Shown piece after piece: positions 6,624 through 14,573 of a stretch of DNA of 25,604 nucleotides. Each line of letters starts with the position of its first letter. Position 1 is the stretch's first letter. Both the position numbers and the translations under genes were made by a program. The DNA is from a virus: positions 1-25,604 of the IMG/VR virus record IMGVR_UViG_3300035660_000076; one strand, 5' to 3'. Under the pieces are notes generated by a model. That model searched no databases and was not told where the DNA came from. It saw only the letters and a list, made by a program, of their open reading frames with translations.

Positions 6624-7033
6624 AGTTCCGCGCCATCGTCCCCAAGCATCCGCCCGTCGACCTTCGCGCCGTCAGTGACAAGGTCCATCATGACCTGCGC
6701 GACTTCGGCGTGGAATTCCAGCACAAGATGGAGGACTACCCGCCGGCCCGGCCCTGGAAGCGACCGCCGAAGAGCGGATTGCGACGTGGGGGCAGGCGCA
6801 CCGGGGCGCTGAAGGGCGGCTGGGCAGGCGGCCTGCACATGGGCCACTTCGAGGTCACGGTAGAGAACCGCGTGAAATATGCGCCCTACGTTCAGGGGAA
6901 GCGACCGGGACGGAAGGGTGAGGCGCAGACTGAGCACATGCGGCGCCGAGGCTGGCAGAATGTGACCGATACGGCGAGGGCGCTGTGGCCCAAGTACCAG
7001 ACGCGGCTGCGGAAGTCGCTGGCAGGGAAGTAG
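6620..7033 (+). CDS. HK97 gp10-like / virion morphogenesis (tail completion) protein, 137 aa
   Basis: Probably a small head-tail joining or tail-completion protein. The pattern R-R-T-G-A-L-K-G-G-W, then a V-E-N-R-V-K-Y-A-P-Y-V-Q-G segment, then Q-T-E-H-M-R-R-R-G-W (residues about 59-112) matches the gp10-type plan: a TG-L-xx-W strand, an N-x-V-xY-A-xx-V strand and a C-terminal helix. The protein is strongly basic. Its place between MuF and the protease is where Mu-like phages carry their virion morphogenesis gene (gpG), whereas lambda-like phages put gp10 after the capsid gene. The exact family is uncertain. Confidence 0.7.
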   Translation: MKFRAIVPKHPPVDLRAVSDKVHHDLRDFGVEFQHKMEDYPPARPWKRPPKSGLRRGGRRTGALKGGWAGGLHMGHFEVTVENRVKYAPYVQGKRPGRKGEAQTEHMRRRGWQNVTDTARALWPKYQTRLRKSLAGK

Positions 7034-7047
7034 GATAGGGAGAAGCG

Positions 7048-7236
7048 ATGGACGAAATCCGCTGTTGGCGATGCGACCGCAAGTTGGGTGAGTCCTCACT
7101 TGAGGCTTCACGCCCTACGGTAGTCTGCCCCGCCTTGCACCCAGCCGCCGACAAGGAGCGGGTCGTCATCAATTGCCCGCGCTGCCGCGCACCCAATGTG
7201 GTGCTGATAGTTGACAAGGCCATGAGTACGGCTTAG
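7048..7236 (+). CDS. Com-like zinc-ribbon protein, 62 aa
   Basis: Two cysteine pairs, IRCWRC (C6, C9) and INCPRC (C43, C46), in a 62-residue protein closely follow the plan of phage Mu Com, a zinc-binding translational activator that binds mRNA of the mom DNA-modification gene. An extra C27 and H31 lie between. AGGGAG precedes the ATG by about 7 nt. No mom-like gene is visible in this window, so the partner mRNA is unknown. The terminator and promoter of the capsid operon lie at its 3' end, which makes a local RNA-binding role worth considering, but that is inference. Confidence 0.75.
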   Translation: MDEIRCWRCDRKLGESSLEASRPTVVCPALHPAADKERVVINCPRCRAPNVVLIVDKAMSTA

Positions 7237-7239
7237 GAT
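7211..7239 (+). promoter_or_regulatory. sigma-70-like promoter at the end of the Com-like gene
   Basis: A perfect TTGACA (7211-7216), a 17-bp spacer and TAGGAT (7234-7239, four of six consensus bases) form a plausible promoter overlapping the end of the Com-like coding sequence. The start site would be near 7246. An intrinsic terminator only about 40-60 bases downstream means the transcript is either a short RNA or must read through to reach the protease and capsid genes. Confidence 0.5.
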
Positions 7240-7282
7240 TATCAAAACCGCATAGATGTTCCACGAGGCCCCGCGCATCGAG

Positions 7283-7308
7283 CCCCCAACGCGCAGTTGG
7301 GGGTTTTT
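7283..7308 (+). terminator. intrinsic terminator before the protease/capsid genes
   Basis: CCCCCAAC (7283-7290) pairs perfectly with GTTGGGGG (7296-7303) around a GCGCA loop and is followed by TTTTTCT, a classic rho-independent terminator on the + strand. It lies just 6 bases before the protease ATG, so it shapes how much transcription enters the capsid operon. The T-run itself occupies the place of an SD, so initiation at 7314 may depend on the mRNA form. Confidence 0.88.
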
Positions 7309-7313
7309 CTGTT

Positions 7314-8990
7314 ATGCCCTACACCGGCCCTGGAGATGACACCCTCCCGGACAATGTGAAGAAGTTGCCCGACAACAAGCGGGCACAGTGGGTCCACGTC
7401 TTCAATAGCACCCTGAAGAACTGCTTGTCCGAGAACACCGGCGGTGGTGCTGGCACCCAGGCCAAGTGTGAGAGTACCGCCTTTCGCTTTGCCAATGGCG
7501 TGGCGAAGAAGGAGTTGGAGGAGATGGAAGAGGGCGAGAAGGTGGGGCGGATGATCTCGGCGGCCAATGCAGGGGAGATCATGGCGGCGGTCAGCCAACT
7601 CCAAGCTGTTCTCAAGAAGGCCGGGATCACCCTGGCCGCCGAGGAACCGGGACAGGCCGAGGAGGTCAAGGCGGCACTTGACGCCTATGAGCGGGAGAAC
7701 GAAGAGATGACCCTATTCGGCAAGATCAAGGAACTCTTCTTCGGCCAGAAGGTCGTCACCAAGACCGAAGGCGGCGACTCCTTCCCCGCCGCAGACTATG
7801 CCTATGTTCCCGATGCCGAGAGTCCCTCGACCTGGAAACTGCGTCTCACTGAATCGCCGGGCAAGTTGACCGTCATACAGGTGGCTCGCGCCATCACAGC
7901 CTTGCAGCCTTCGGGCTTTCGCGGTCAGAAGGTAGACATCCCCAGCGGCGACAAGTCGGGCGTGATCAGCAAGATCAGCGGCGCCATCGGGCGCATCCCC
8001 GGTGCCAGCGATGACCAGAGGACAACCCTACGCGACAGACTGAATGCGGTGAAGCAGGCCAGTTCTGCCTTCACCGTCACCAAGGATAAGGCCGGCAACC
8101 TCCGCTGGCTCACCATCACCAGCAACCGTTACTACGACCGGGACGAGGAGGTCTTCCCGGAGGCCGTACACCAGGAAGCCGTCAAGGCCGCCAGTGAAAA
8201 GGGAGACTATCCCGAACTCTGGCTCTGGCACACGCCCGGCAGCCGTATCGGTAAGGGTGACTGGGCCGATTACGCTGATGGCTTCCGTTTCGATTCGGGC
8301 ACAATCGACCCCGGCTCTGAAGGGGTCGCGGTGAAGTTGGCCCACGCCGACCTGGGCGTGAGTCATGGCTTCACGTTTGTCAGGGAGGGCGATACCTATA
8401 CGCAGTACATGACCCATGAGGTCAGCCCGTTGCCGCGGCAATACGCTGCGAATCCCTGGACGGGTCTCGTGGTAGAAAAGGAGGAGAACAGGGACATGGG
8501 TTTCACAACTGAGAAGCGCGCCTTCCTCGTCGATGCCCTTGGCGAAGACAAGGTGGCACAGATCGAGGTCGGTGCAACAGCACTCCGCAAGGAGTTGGAG
8601 GATGCCGGAGCAGCCTTCAAGGACCTGCTCGATGAGGGCGAGGTGGGTACGGGTGCCCAGGCGGCCACAGTCGACCTCGCCCCACTCACGGGCCTCCTTG
8701 AGGAACTGAAGGGCGGCATCGCCAAGATGCAGGAGACTTTGACTGGCCTCGAGGGTCAGGTGACCGACCAGGACAAGGCCATCAAGGCTCTGCAGAAGAC
8801 TGATGATGAGAAGGTCGCCGCTGGCATCGCCCCGAAGGGTGCCCTGCGGCCTGACCAGTCGCCAGCCAACAAGGACGGCAACATCGTCAGCGAGGAGGAG
8901 GCCCGGAAGGAAGGCGCCGGGGGCCCACCGCCGTCGCCAGTCAGCGCCTTCGTCGCCCAAGCGGAGAGGACGCTGGGACTTCAAGCATAG
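7314..8990 (+). CDS. ChaB-domain prohead protease-scaffold fusion, 558 aa
   Basis: Matures the capsid: cleaves scaffold and capsid protein inside the prohead. Residues 1-66 resemble a ChaB domain (MPYTGPGDDTLPDNVKKLP..., ESTAFRFANGVAKKE). Residues about 155-250 contain a FPAADYAYVPDAESPSTWKL region common in phage head proteases. Residues about 262-390 look like an XkdF/prohead-protease fold, with H306 (LWLWHTPGS) and S350 (LGVSHGF) as candidate catalytic residues and E369 near MTHEVSPLP. Residues about 420-500 are helical/coiled coil and may be the scaffold, followed by a low-complexity tail. No clear SD precedes ATG 7314 because the terminator U-run is there. An internal ATG near 7707 could yield a shorter product. 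The family call is fairly secure, the catalytic residues less so. Confidence 0.8.
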   Translation: MPYTGPGDDTLPDNVKKLPDNKRAQWVHVFNSTLKNCLSENTGGGAGTQAKCESTAFRFANGVAKKELEEMEEGEKVGRMISAANAGEIMAAVSQLQAVLKKAGITLAAEEPGQAEEVKAALDAYERENEEMTLFGKIKELFFGQKVVTKTEGGDSFPAADYAYVPDAESPSTWKLRLTESPGKLTVIQVARAITALQPSGFRGQKVDIPSGDKSGVISKISGAIGRIPGASDDQRTTLRDRLNAVKQASSAFTVTKDKAGNLRWLTITSNRYYDRDEEVFPEAVHQEAVKAASEKGDYPELWLWHTPGSRIGKGDWADYADGFRFDSGTIDPGSEGVAVKLAHADLGVSHGFTFVREGDTYTQYMTHEVSPLPRQYAANPWTGLVVEKEENRDMGFTTEKRAFLVDALGEDKVAQIEVGATALRKELEDAGAAFKDLLDEGEVGTGAQAATVDLAPLTGLLEELKGGIAKMQETLTGLEGQVTDQDKAIKALQKTDDEKVAAGIAPKGALRPDQSPANKDGNIVSEEEARKEGAGGPPPSPVSAFVAQAERTLGLQA

Positions 8991-9008
8991 CGACCGCTTG
9001 CCGGTCGC
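8990..9008 (+). other. stem-loop between protease and capsid genes
   Basis: GCGACCG (8990-8996, including the last base of the protease stop codon) pairs perfectly with CGGTCGC (9002-9008) around a 5-nt loop. No T-run follows, so it is not a standard intrinsic terminator. It may stabilise the 5' end of capsid mRNA or be an RNA-processing site, which would help raise capsid over protease expression. Confidence 0.45.
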
Positions 9009-9038
9009 CCAGGAACGGGGAGCGGGAGTAAAAGATAG

Positions 9039-10487
9039 ATGCCTACACAGATCGAAAAGGCAGTGGCCGATCTACTGGCCCTCATCGGAAAGGGTGAGAA
9101 GCACACGGCCCCTGGCCTCTTGACGGGGACACAGTACGCTCACGGTCCTGGTGGGCTACTGTCCTATCCCGGCGTTGACCCTGACGTCTACACGTCGATG
9201 CTCGGCAACATAGGTATCGTGAACATGTTGCTGACCAAACCATCGGTCTTCGCCAACCCGGTCTTCACGACCATCACCGGCGTCCAGGACGACAGCGGCA
9301 GTGAACCTACCACGCCTTGTGCGGAGCCGCCCTCGGCGGGCCTCAAGAAAGCCTGCACCGTTAGGGCACCGTTTGGGCGGTATGCTCGGCAGACCCGCGA
9401 GATCGACATCACCCGCATCGGCATGTTCAACGACATGGCCGACCCGAACTATCTGAGGCTGGTCAACAACCCGATTCAGCCGGGCGGCCTGTTCAACACT
9501 GGTGCGGGGGACACGACGACACCCAGCGGTCTTCTCACCAACGAGATCGAGCAGAAGTTCTGGGAGTTGGCTGTCGGTCTGAACCGGCTCCTCAGCCCCC
9601 AGGTCTTCCGAGGCAACCCGGCCAACAACCTGGGCACGGGCTACGCCGAGTTGACAGGCTTCGACACCCTGATCAACACGGGGTATGAAGACCTCACGAC
9701 TGGGACGACCTGCCCGAGCATGGACTCCGACATCAAGAATTTCGCCTGCGCCGACGTTGCGACCCACGCAGACAGCCTGATCCGCGCCCTGTCCTACATG
9801 TACCGCTATGTGAAGGACCAGGCGTTCCGTCAGTCGATGCTCCCGGTCAACTGGGTACTTGCCATGCGGCCGGAACTGTTCTTCGAGATCAGCGCCGTCT
9901 GGCCGTGCGCCTATCTGACCTACCAGTGCGGAATCCTTGGTGACGACAACAATGCCCGTGCCGTCATCGTCAACGCTGCGGATCAGGTTGCGATGCGCGA
10001 CGACATGCGGGCCAACTCGTACCTGATCATCAACGGGGACAGGATTCCCGTGGTTCAGGACGATGGCATTGCCGAGATAGACGGCGGGAACAACGCAGGA
10101 GAGCCCCCTCCGGGCTGTTTCTGCTCCGACATCTACCTCATCCCGCTATCGGTCATGGGCGGGCGAGCGGTCACGTACCTGGAGCACATGGACTGGAATG
10201 CCGCCGGCGCCGCTAGGGATGCGCTGGCCAAGCAGGGTCTGTTCACGATTCAGGGGCCGTGGATCGTCATCCCGAGCCAGCTCCGCAACTGCATGTTGTG
10301 GGAGGCCATCATCGAGCCTCGCCTCGTCATGCGGACGCCCTGGCTCGCTGGACGGCTCCAGAACGTCGCCTACTGTCCGCTGCAGCACACCAGGCAGCCG
10401 TTCCCTGACGACTCCTACTGGAAGGATGGCGGGGTGACCTACCGAACCACTCTGCCGACTCACCACGACGTTTGGGATAGGCAATAG
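9039..10487 (+). CDS. major capsid protein, 482 aa
   Basis: Called from its place directly after the protease/scaffold gene, its length, and capsid-like features: an N-terminal helical arm, a T-R-E-I-D-I-T-R-I-G segment (residues about 118-127), a MLPVNWVLAMRPELFFEIS helix (about 266-285), an RDDMRANSYLIINGDRIPVV strand pair (about 323-342) of the kind found in HK97-fold major capsid proteins, and a C-terminal ITxxR-like segment (about 425-445). SD GGGAG at about 9023-9027. Ten cysteines are unusual for a capsid protein and could form inter-subunit disulfides or bind metal. Position-based confidence is high; fold details are inferred. Confidence 0.82.
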   Translation: MPTQIEKAVADLLALIGKGEKHTAPGLLTGTQYAHGPGGLLSYPGVDPDVYTSMLGNIGIVNMLLTKPSVFANPVFTTITGVQDDSGSEPTTPCAEPPSAGLKKACTVRAPFGRYARQTREIDITRIGMFNDMADPNYLRLVNNPIQPGGLFNTGAGDTTTPSGLLTNEIEQKFWELAVGLNRLLSPQVFRGNPANNLGTGYAELTGFDTLINTGYEDLTTGTTCPSMDSDIKNFACADVATHADSLIRALSYMYRYVKDQAFRQSMLPVNWVLAMRPELFFEISAVWPCAYLTYQCGILGDDNNARAVIVNAADQVAMRDDMRANSYLIINGDRIPVVQDDGIAEIDGGNNAGEPPPGCFCSDIYLIPLSVMGGRAVTYLEHMDWNAAGAARDALAKQGLFTIQGPWIVIPSQLRNCMLWEAIIEPRLVMRTPWLAGRLQNVAYCPLQHTRQPFPDDSYWKDGGVTYRTTLPTHHDVWDRQ

Positions 10488-10509
10488 GCCGGCCAACCTG
10501 AAGTAGTTT

Positions 10510-10537
10510 GGAGGGGCGGGGATTAACTCGCCCCTCC
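10510..10537 (+). terminator. perfect GC-rich stem-loop after the capsid gene
   Basis: GGAGGGGCG (10510-10518) pairs fully with CGCCCCTCC (10529-10537) around a 10-nt loop. No T-run follows; the next bases lead into the SD of the sugar-cassette dehydratase. It probably attenuates read-through from the strongly expressed capsid gene into the sugar cassette or protects the capsid mRNA 3' end. A rho-independent terminator without a U-tract would be weak. Confidence 0.5.
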
Positions 10538-10554
10538 ATAGCAAAGGGGAGCGA

Positions 10555-11487
10555 ATGCTGAAGGGCAAGATCCTTATTACGGGAGGGTCGGGCTTTCTCG
10601 GACGGGGTCTCCTCCGTCGCATCCGGCGCGAGGGTTGGCAATGCGAGGTTACGGTCTACTCCCGTGACGGCAAGAAGCAATGGGAATTGCGCCGTCTCTA
10701 CCCCGAGGTGCACTGCGTTCTCGGCGATGTCCGCGATCTGAACCGCCTCACGGCTGTTGCCGCTGGCCATGACCTCATCATTCACGCTGCCGCTCTCAAG
10801 CACATCCCTGAAGCTGAGAGGAACGTCGATGAGTGCATAGCCGTAAACGTCGAGGGGAGCCGTAACGTCGCCCTTGCAGCCGTTCAGGTGGGCATCCCCC
10901 AAGTAATCGGACTCAGCACCGACAAGGCATGTTCGCCCATGAACACCTACGGGCTGACCAAGGCCCTCATGGAGCGCATCTTTGCCGAGGCCAACCGCTG
11001 GGGAGGCACGCAGTTTGCTACCGTGCGTTATGGGAACGTCGTCGGGTCGACGGGAAGTGTCATCCCTCTCTTCTACCAACAACTCGATGACTTCGGCGAA
11101 CTGCACGTTACCGACAAGAACATGACACGGTTCTGGATATCGGTCGAGGAAGCCATCGACCTGATCTCTTATGCCGTCAGCAAGCGGAAGGGCACTATCA
11201 TCTATCGCTGTGGGGCGATGAAGGTCATCGACCTGGCCGAACTCATAGCTAACGGCAAGCCGATCAAGGTAACTGGCATCCGCCCGGGCGAGCGACTGGA
11301 TGAACGGCTGCTAGATTACTCCGAATCCCAACACTGCGAACAAGAGGGCGACTACTACCTGCTCTATCCGCCAACGGGCAAGGGCAACGGCGTGCATGAA
11401 CCCTGGACTTATCTATCATCCGCGCCCGCCCATTGGATCAGTAAGAAAGAGATGGCGACCATGATTGAGGATGCGAGGGGAGTTTGA
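10555..11487 (+). CDS. UDP-GlcNAc 4,6-dehydratase-like SDR (PseB/CapD type), 310 aa
   Basis: A nucleotide-sugar dehydratase, by family probably turning UDP-N-acetylglucosamine into a 4-keto-6-deoxy sugar with NADP(H). Visible motifs: TGGSGFLG (residues 9-16) for the dinucleotide, HAAALKHIPEAE (about 77-88), STDKACSP (121-128) and Y132-x3-K136 catalytic pair, then VRYGNVVGSTGSVIP and MTRFWI as in PseB. SD AAGGGGAG lies before ATG 10555. First gene of the cassette; no aminotransferase follows, so the route diverges from pseudaminic acid. The alternative substrate dTDP-glucose is less likely given the PseB-like motifs. Confidence 0.85.
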   Translation: MLKGKILITGGSGFLGRGLLRRIRREGWQCEVTVYSRDGKKQWELRRLYPEVHCVLGDVRDLNRLTAVAAGHDLIIHAAALKHIPEAERNVDECIAVNVEGSRNVALAAVQVGIPQVIGLSTDKACSPMNTYGLTKALMERIFAEANRWGGTQFATVRYGNVVGSTGSVIPLFYQQLDDFGELHVTDKNMTRFWISVEEAIDLISYAVSKRKGTIIYRCGAMKVIDLAELIANGKPIKVTGIRPGERLDERLLDYSESQHCEQEGDYYLLYPPTGKGNGVHEPWTYLSSAPAHWISKKEMATMIEDARGV

Positions 11488-11489
11488 CC

Positions 11490-12638
11490 GTGGATAACGG
11501 CCTCTGCCAGTCGGTTGGAGGCTGCAGGGTCTGTAGTGGGAAGATCAGTGAGCCCTTCCTTGACCTTGGACTCCTGCCACTTGCCAACGATTGGCAGGTC
11601 ACTCCGGGCGCTGACTGTCGCCGGTTCCCCTTAGCCGTGTGGGAATGTACTACTTGTGGCCTTGTTCAGTTGACCCATGTTGTCTCTCGGGAAGTGCTGT
11701 TCGAGGATTACGCCTACATCACATCTTGCTCACCCCCGATGGTAGATCACTTTGCAGGTCTCGCTAGGCAGTTCGCCTTTCCTGGCGCGAAGGTCGTCGA
11801 CATCGGCTCGAATGATGGGACTCTGCCGGCGGCCTTCGCTACCCTTGGCTGCACCGCGATAGCGATAGAGCCGGCACAGAACATCGAATGCAAGGTGCCC
11901 AAGATAACCCGCTTTCTCGATGAGGCGGCGGTGTCTGAGGCCATCGACACCCTGGGGGGCAAGGCCGATATCATCACGGCCACCAATGTCTGCGCCCACG
12001 TTGACGATCTGGTGGGGTTCCTAAAGTACGTTCGGGCCCTGATATCGGATGACGGGCACTTTATTGCTGAGTGGCCTGACTGGGAAAAGACAGCCGAGGC
12101 CGGGGCCTTCGACCAGATATACCACGAGCACTTGTCCTATCTCACCTTTGGTTCATTTGCCTATGCCTTGCGCGAGGCTGGTCTCCAGGCAGTCCAGCTT
12201 CAGTATATTCCGGTCCATGGTGGCTCTCTCCGAATCCTGGCTCGTCCTGCGAGAACAAATGAGATCGCACCGCTGCCAACCTACAAATCCTTAGTGGCTG
12301 GCTTCATGCAAGCTGCGGAGAAGACGATAGCCGAACTGCCGGTGTTCCTGGAATCCTGGAAGGGACGCATCGCTGGCTACGGGGCACCCGCGAAGGCTAC
12401 AACGCTCCTGAACGCCGTGAAGATAGACGAACCACTCCTACCCTACACGGTGGACAGCACTCCCTTCAAAGTCGGGCGCTACATTCCCGGCACATCTATC
12501 CCGATCAGGCCGGAGTCCGAGTTGGGGAATCCCGAATGCGCCTTGATCCTGGCCTGGAACTTTGCCGAAGAGATCATGCGGAAACTACCTGAAGGGACCA
12601 GGGGCGCCGTGCCAATCCCATTTCCGAAGGTGTTGTGA
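11490..12638 (+). CDS. sugar C-methyltransferase, SAM-dependent, 382 aa
   Basis: Three parts are visible. An N-terminal zinc-binding segment has CxxC pairs (C12/C15 and C53/C56). A Rossmann SAM domain has motif VVDIGSNDG (residues about 102-110) and a following acidic IEPAQN. A C-terminal domain has KGRIAGYGAPAKATTLLN. This is the layout of deoxysugar C-methyltransferases of the TylC3/NovU/TcaB9 type, which act on keto sugars such as the product of the preceding dehydratase. The start is taken as GTG 11490, 7 nt after AGGGGAG; the TTG at 11484 that overlaps the previous stop is only 1 nt from that SD. Good match in length and motifs. Confidence 0.87.
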   Translation: MDNGLCQSVGGCRVCSGKISEPFLDLGLLPLANDWQVTPGADCRRFPLAVWECTTCGLVQLTHVVSREVLFEDYAYITSCSPPMVDHFAGLARQFAFPGAKVVDIGSNDGTLPAAFATLGCTAIAIEPAQNIECKVPKITRFLDEAAVSEAIDTLGGKADIITATNVCAHVDDLVGFLKYVRALISDDGHFIAEWPDWEKTAEAGAFDQIYHEHLSYLTFGSFAYALREAGLQAVQLQYIPVHGGSLRILARPARTNEIAPLPTYKSLVAGFMQAAEKTIAELPVFLESWKGRIAGYGAPAKATTLLNAVKIDEPLLPYTVDSTPFKVGRYIPGTSIPIRPESELGNPECALILAWNFAEEIMRKLPEGTRGAVPIPFPKVL

Positions 12639-13348
12639 TGAAACTCCCGCCTATAACCATCGTCTCACCTGTCTTCATTCCACAGACTGAGGGTGGGTGG
12701 TCTCGCATGATGGGCGCGAAGCAGAGCGTCATCTCCTGGGGCCGACATCTACGCTATGCCGATGGCCTCCGGTTGCACCTAGTCAATGACTCTGTGGATG
12801 TGCCAGAAGTCGAGGTGGCGAAGATAGTCCCGTACAGCCCATTCGAGACCGTAATCAGTCACACGCACGGCCGCGGCCTTGGCGCGGCCCTCAACGAAGG
12901 AGTGCGTGCTGGCCTTGCGGTTTCACCCCTTGTATTCGTGGTGGACGACAGTTACTCCCTTGTCGCCGACCTGGATCTGACGCCCTGGGCAATGACTCTG
13001 ATGCAGCATGAAGAGATCGGGGCGCTAGGTCTCATGCCGCCGTTTCGAGGGCAGACAGGTGGCGACGTCAAATACATCGATGACATCAGGACAGAGGGCC
13101 TTGTCCTCATAGAGTTCCACCGCCATGCCTTTGCCTGGAATGGCAGGCCGGCCCTATATCACGGGCGATGGTTCGATGCCTATGGGTGGTTCCTAGAAGG
13201 CGTCACGGGAAACGAAGAGGAAGTGGACTACGCCGGACGGTATGTGAATACGCCTGGCCCGCCCATCCTCTATGCCTTCCTTGACCCCTGGCAGCATGTC
13301 TGGTCAGGAGTCCGGCTGGGAGACAAGCCGCCAGGGTGGAGAGGCTAG
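12638..13348 (+). CDS. GT-A type glycosyltransferase-like protein, 236 aa
   Basis: Begins at ATG 12638, whose A is the last base of the previous TGA. The N-terminus has a beta strand TIVSPVF, then LHLVNDS (about residues 46-52), a GRGLGAALNEGVRAG helix (about 76-90), and FVVDDSYSL (about 97-105) with a DxD-like acidic pair, as in GT2 nucleotide-sugar enzymes. It is divergent: the family match is by pattern only. A WGRW/Trp-rich C-terminal half could hold the acceptor site. It probably adds a sugar made by the cassette. Confidence 0.65.
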   Translation: MKLPPITIVSPVFIPQTEGGWSRMMGAKQSVISWGRHLRYADGLRLHLVNDSVDVPEVEVAKIVPYSPFETVISHTHGRGLGAALNEGVRAGLAVSPLVFVVDDSYSLVADLDLTPWAMTLMQHEEIGALGLMPPFRGQTGGDVKYIDDIRTEGLVLIEFHRHAFAWNGRPALYHGRWFDAYGWFLEGVTGNEEEVDYAGRYVNTPGPPILYAFLDPWQHVWSGVRLGDKPPGWRG

Positions 13349-13350
13349 TA

Positions 13351-14070
13351 ATGACAGATAGCGCCAAGGTGAGCGTCGTCGTCCCGGTCGGCCCTTTCGC
13401 TGTCTACAAGCGGTGGCTAGGCCAGTGCCTCGAGAGCGTATGGGTGCAGACCTATCCAGCCGATGAGGTCGTGGTGGTCGACGATATGGCGAATGTCACC
13501 ATGGCCGATACGGGCGGCTTCGCTGACGAACTCTACTGGGGTGCTACGCGCCCTGAATCTGGTGTGATCCTAAAGGATGGCAAGCCGTTGGGCAAGGTCT
13601 GGCGCACGCCCTGGCGCCTCGGCCATGCGGCGGCTTTTAACTGCGGCGTGGGGCTGGCCCGCAATGACCTGGTCTTCCTCCTCAGTTGCGACGATACGAT
13701 GGAACCGCAGTGCTTGGAGTTATGCGTGGCCGAGTGGGAAAAGCAGGAACGGCGGGACGCCTTCTACTACGTCGGGGCTCACATCATAGGCTGCGAAGGC
13801 GAAACCGTAGCCCCTGACCAGAACTGCCCCTTCGGTAATGCGATGGTAACGAAGGACCTGTGGCGCATGACGGGCGGGTTCAGAATCTTCGAAGGGCCCA
13901 GTGATCTTGATTTCCTCACTCAGGTTCTTGGCGATTTTCAGAATCGATGCCTTCCCGTGGCTAAAACTATGCCCCTCTATAATGCCCGGTCTCATGATGA
14001 ATCCATAACACGTGCGCGTGCCAGTCAAGCGCCGGCGCGAGGACCTGCGGATTGGGGAAGACTCTCATGA
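13351..14070 (+). CDS. GT2 glycosyltransferase, 239 aa
   Basis: SVVVPVGPF at the N-terminus, VVVVDDMAN (first acidic pair), GHAAAFNCGVGLARNDLVFL and LSCDDT (DxD-equivalent metal site) are in the standard GT2 order. FRIFEGPSDLDFLTQVL further on fits the catalytic-acid region. ATG 13351 has GGAGAGG 7 nt upstream, so I prefer it over the in-frame GTG at 13336. It overlaps the acetyltransferase by ATGA. Donor and acceptor cannot be told from sequence. Confidence 0.85.
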   Translation: MTDSAKVSVVVPVGPFAVYKRWLGQCLESVWVQTYPADEVVVVDDMANVTMADTGGFADELYWGATRPESGVILKDGKPLGKVWRTPWRLGHAAAFNCGVGLARNDLVFLLSCDDTMEPQCLELCVAEWEKQERRDAFYYVGAHIIGCEGETVAPDQNCPFGNAMVTKDLWRMTGGFRIFEGPSDLDFLTQVLGDFQNRCLPVAKTMPLYNARSHDESITRARASQAPARGPADWGRLS

Positions 14071-14573
14071 TAGAAGTTGGACGGGGAACCTACATCGTTC
14101 CCCCTTGTCATGAGTATTGCGACCCCATCGTCCACATCGGCAACTTCTGCTCGATTGCGGATGGTGTGACCTTCTGCGGCGCCCATAACCACGCGTGGGT
14201 CGGCGATAAGAAGATAGTCAGTACCTGCCCCTTCGGTCACATCTGGCCGCACCTTGGCATCCAGATCGGCAATGTCTCACGGGGGCCGATTATCATCGGC
14301 AACGATGTCTGGGTCGGTAAGGATGCCTTCTTCATGGACGGCGTAACAATCGGCGACGGGGCGATTGTCGGGGCTAAGGCGGTGGTAGCCAAGGACATCT
14401 CCCCCTACGCCATCGCCGTGGGGAACCCCGCAAAAGTCATCCGCTACCGCTTCTCGCCTAACCGGATAGAGAAGTTATTGAGAATGAAGTGGTGGGACTG
14501 GGATGACCAGACGATCCAAGCCCGAGTCGCCGAGATGCTGAACATCGACACCTTCCTGGAAAGGTACGGTTGA
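14067..14573 (+). CDS. hexapeptide-repeat O/N-acetyltransferase, 168 aa
   Basis: A left-handed beta-helix acetyltransferase of the xenobiotic/CatB-sugar type. Repeats of [LIV]-G-x4 steps run through PIVHIGNFCSIADGVTF and later PIIIGNDVWVGKDAFFMDGV, IGDGAIVGAKAVVAKDI. A GAHNHAW segment (residues 38-44) contains the likely catalytic His, and VGNPAKVIR is the typical C-terminal end of the helix. A C-terminal Trp-rich helix follows. It uses acetyl-CoA to acetylate an amino or hydroxyl group, probably on the sugar made by the cassette. Start is the ATG of the ATGA overlap at 14067. Confidence 0.9.
   Translation: MIEVGRGTYIVPPCHEYCDPIVHIGNFCSIADGVTFCGAHNHAWVGDKKIVSTCPFGHIWPHLGIQIGNVSRGPIIIGNDVWVGKDAFFMDGVTIGDGAIVGAKAVVAKDISPYAIAVGNPAKVIRYRFSPNRIEKLLRMKWWDWDDQTIQARVAEMLNIDTFLERYG

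Noticed and set aside
7281-7312. Terminator acting on the minus strand
   Set aside because: On the minus strand the hairpin is followed by CTCGATGC-type sequence and no T-run, so only plus-strand function is supported.
8028-8984. 318-codon minus-strand ORF opposite the protease gene
   Set aside because: It is a shadow of the GC-rich coding strand; no SD, no domain, and the plus strand has clear protein motifs. The same applies to the long minus frames at 3891-4472, 6257-7111 and 10327-11106.
10555-11487. Complete pseudaminic acid pathway
   Set aside because: Only the dehydratase resembles this route. No PseC, PseH, PseG or PseI homologue is visible; the acetyltransferase is a hexapeptide-type enzyme and not PseH-like.
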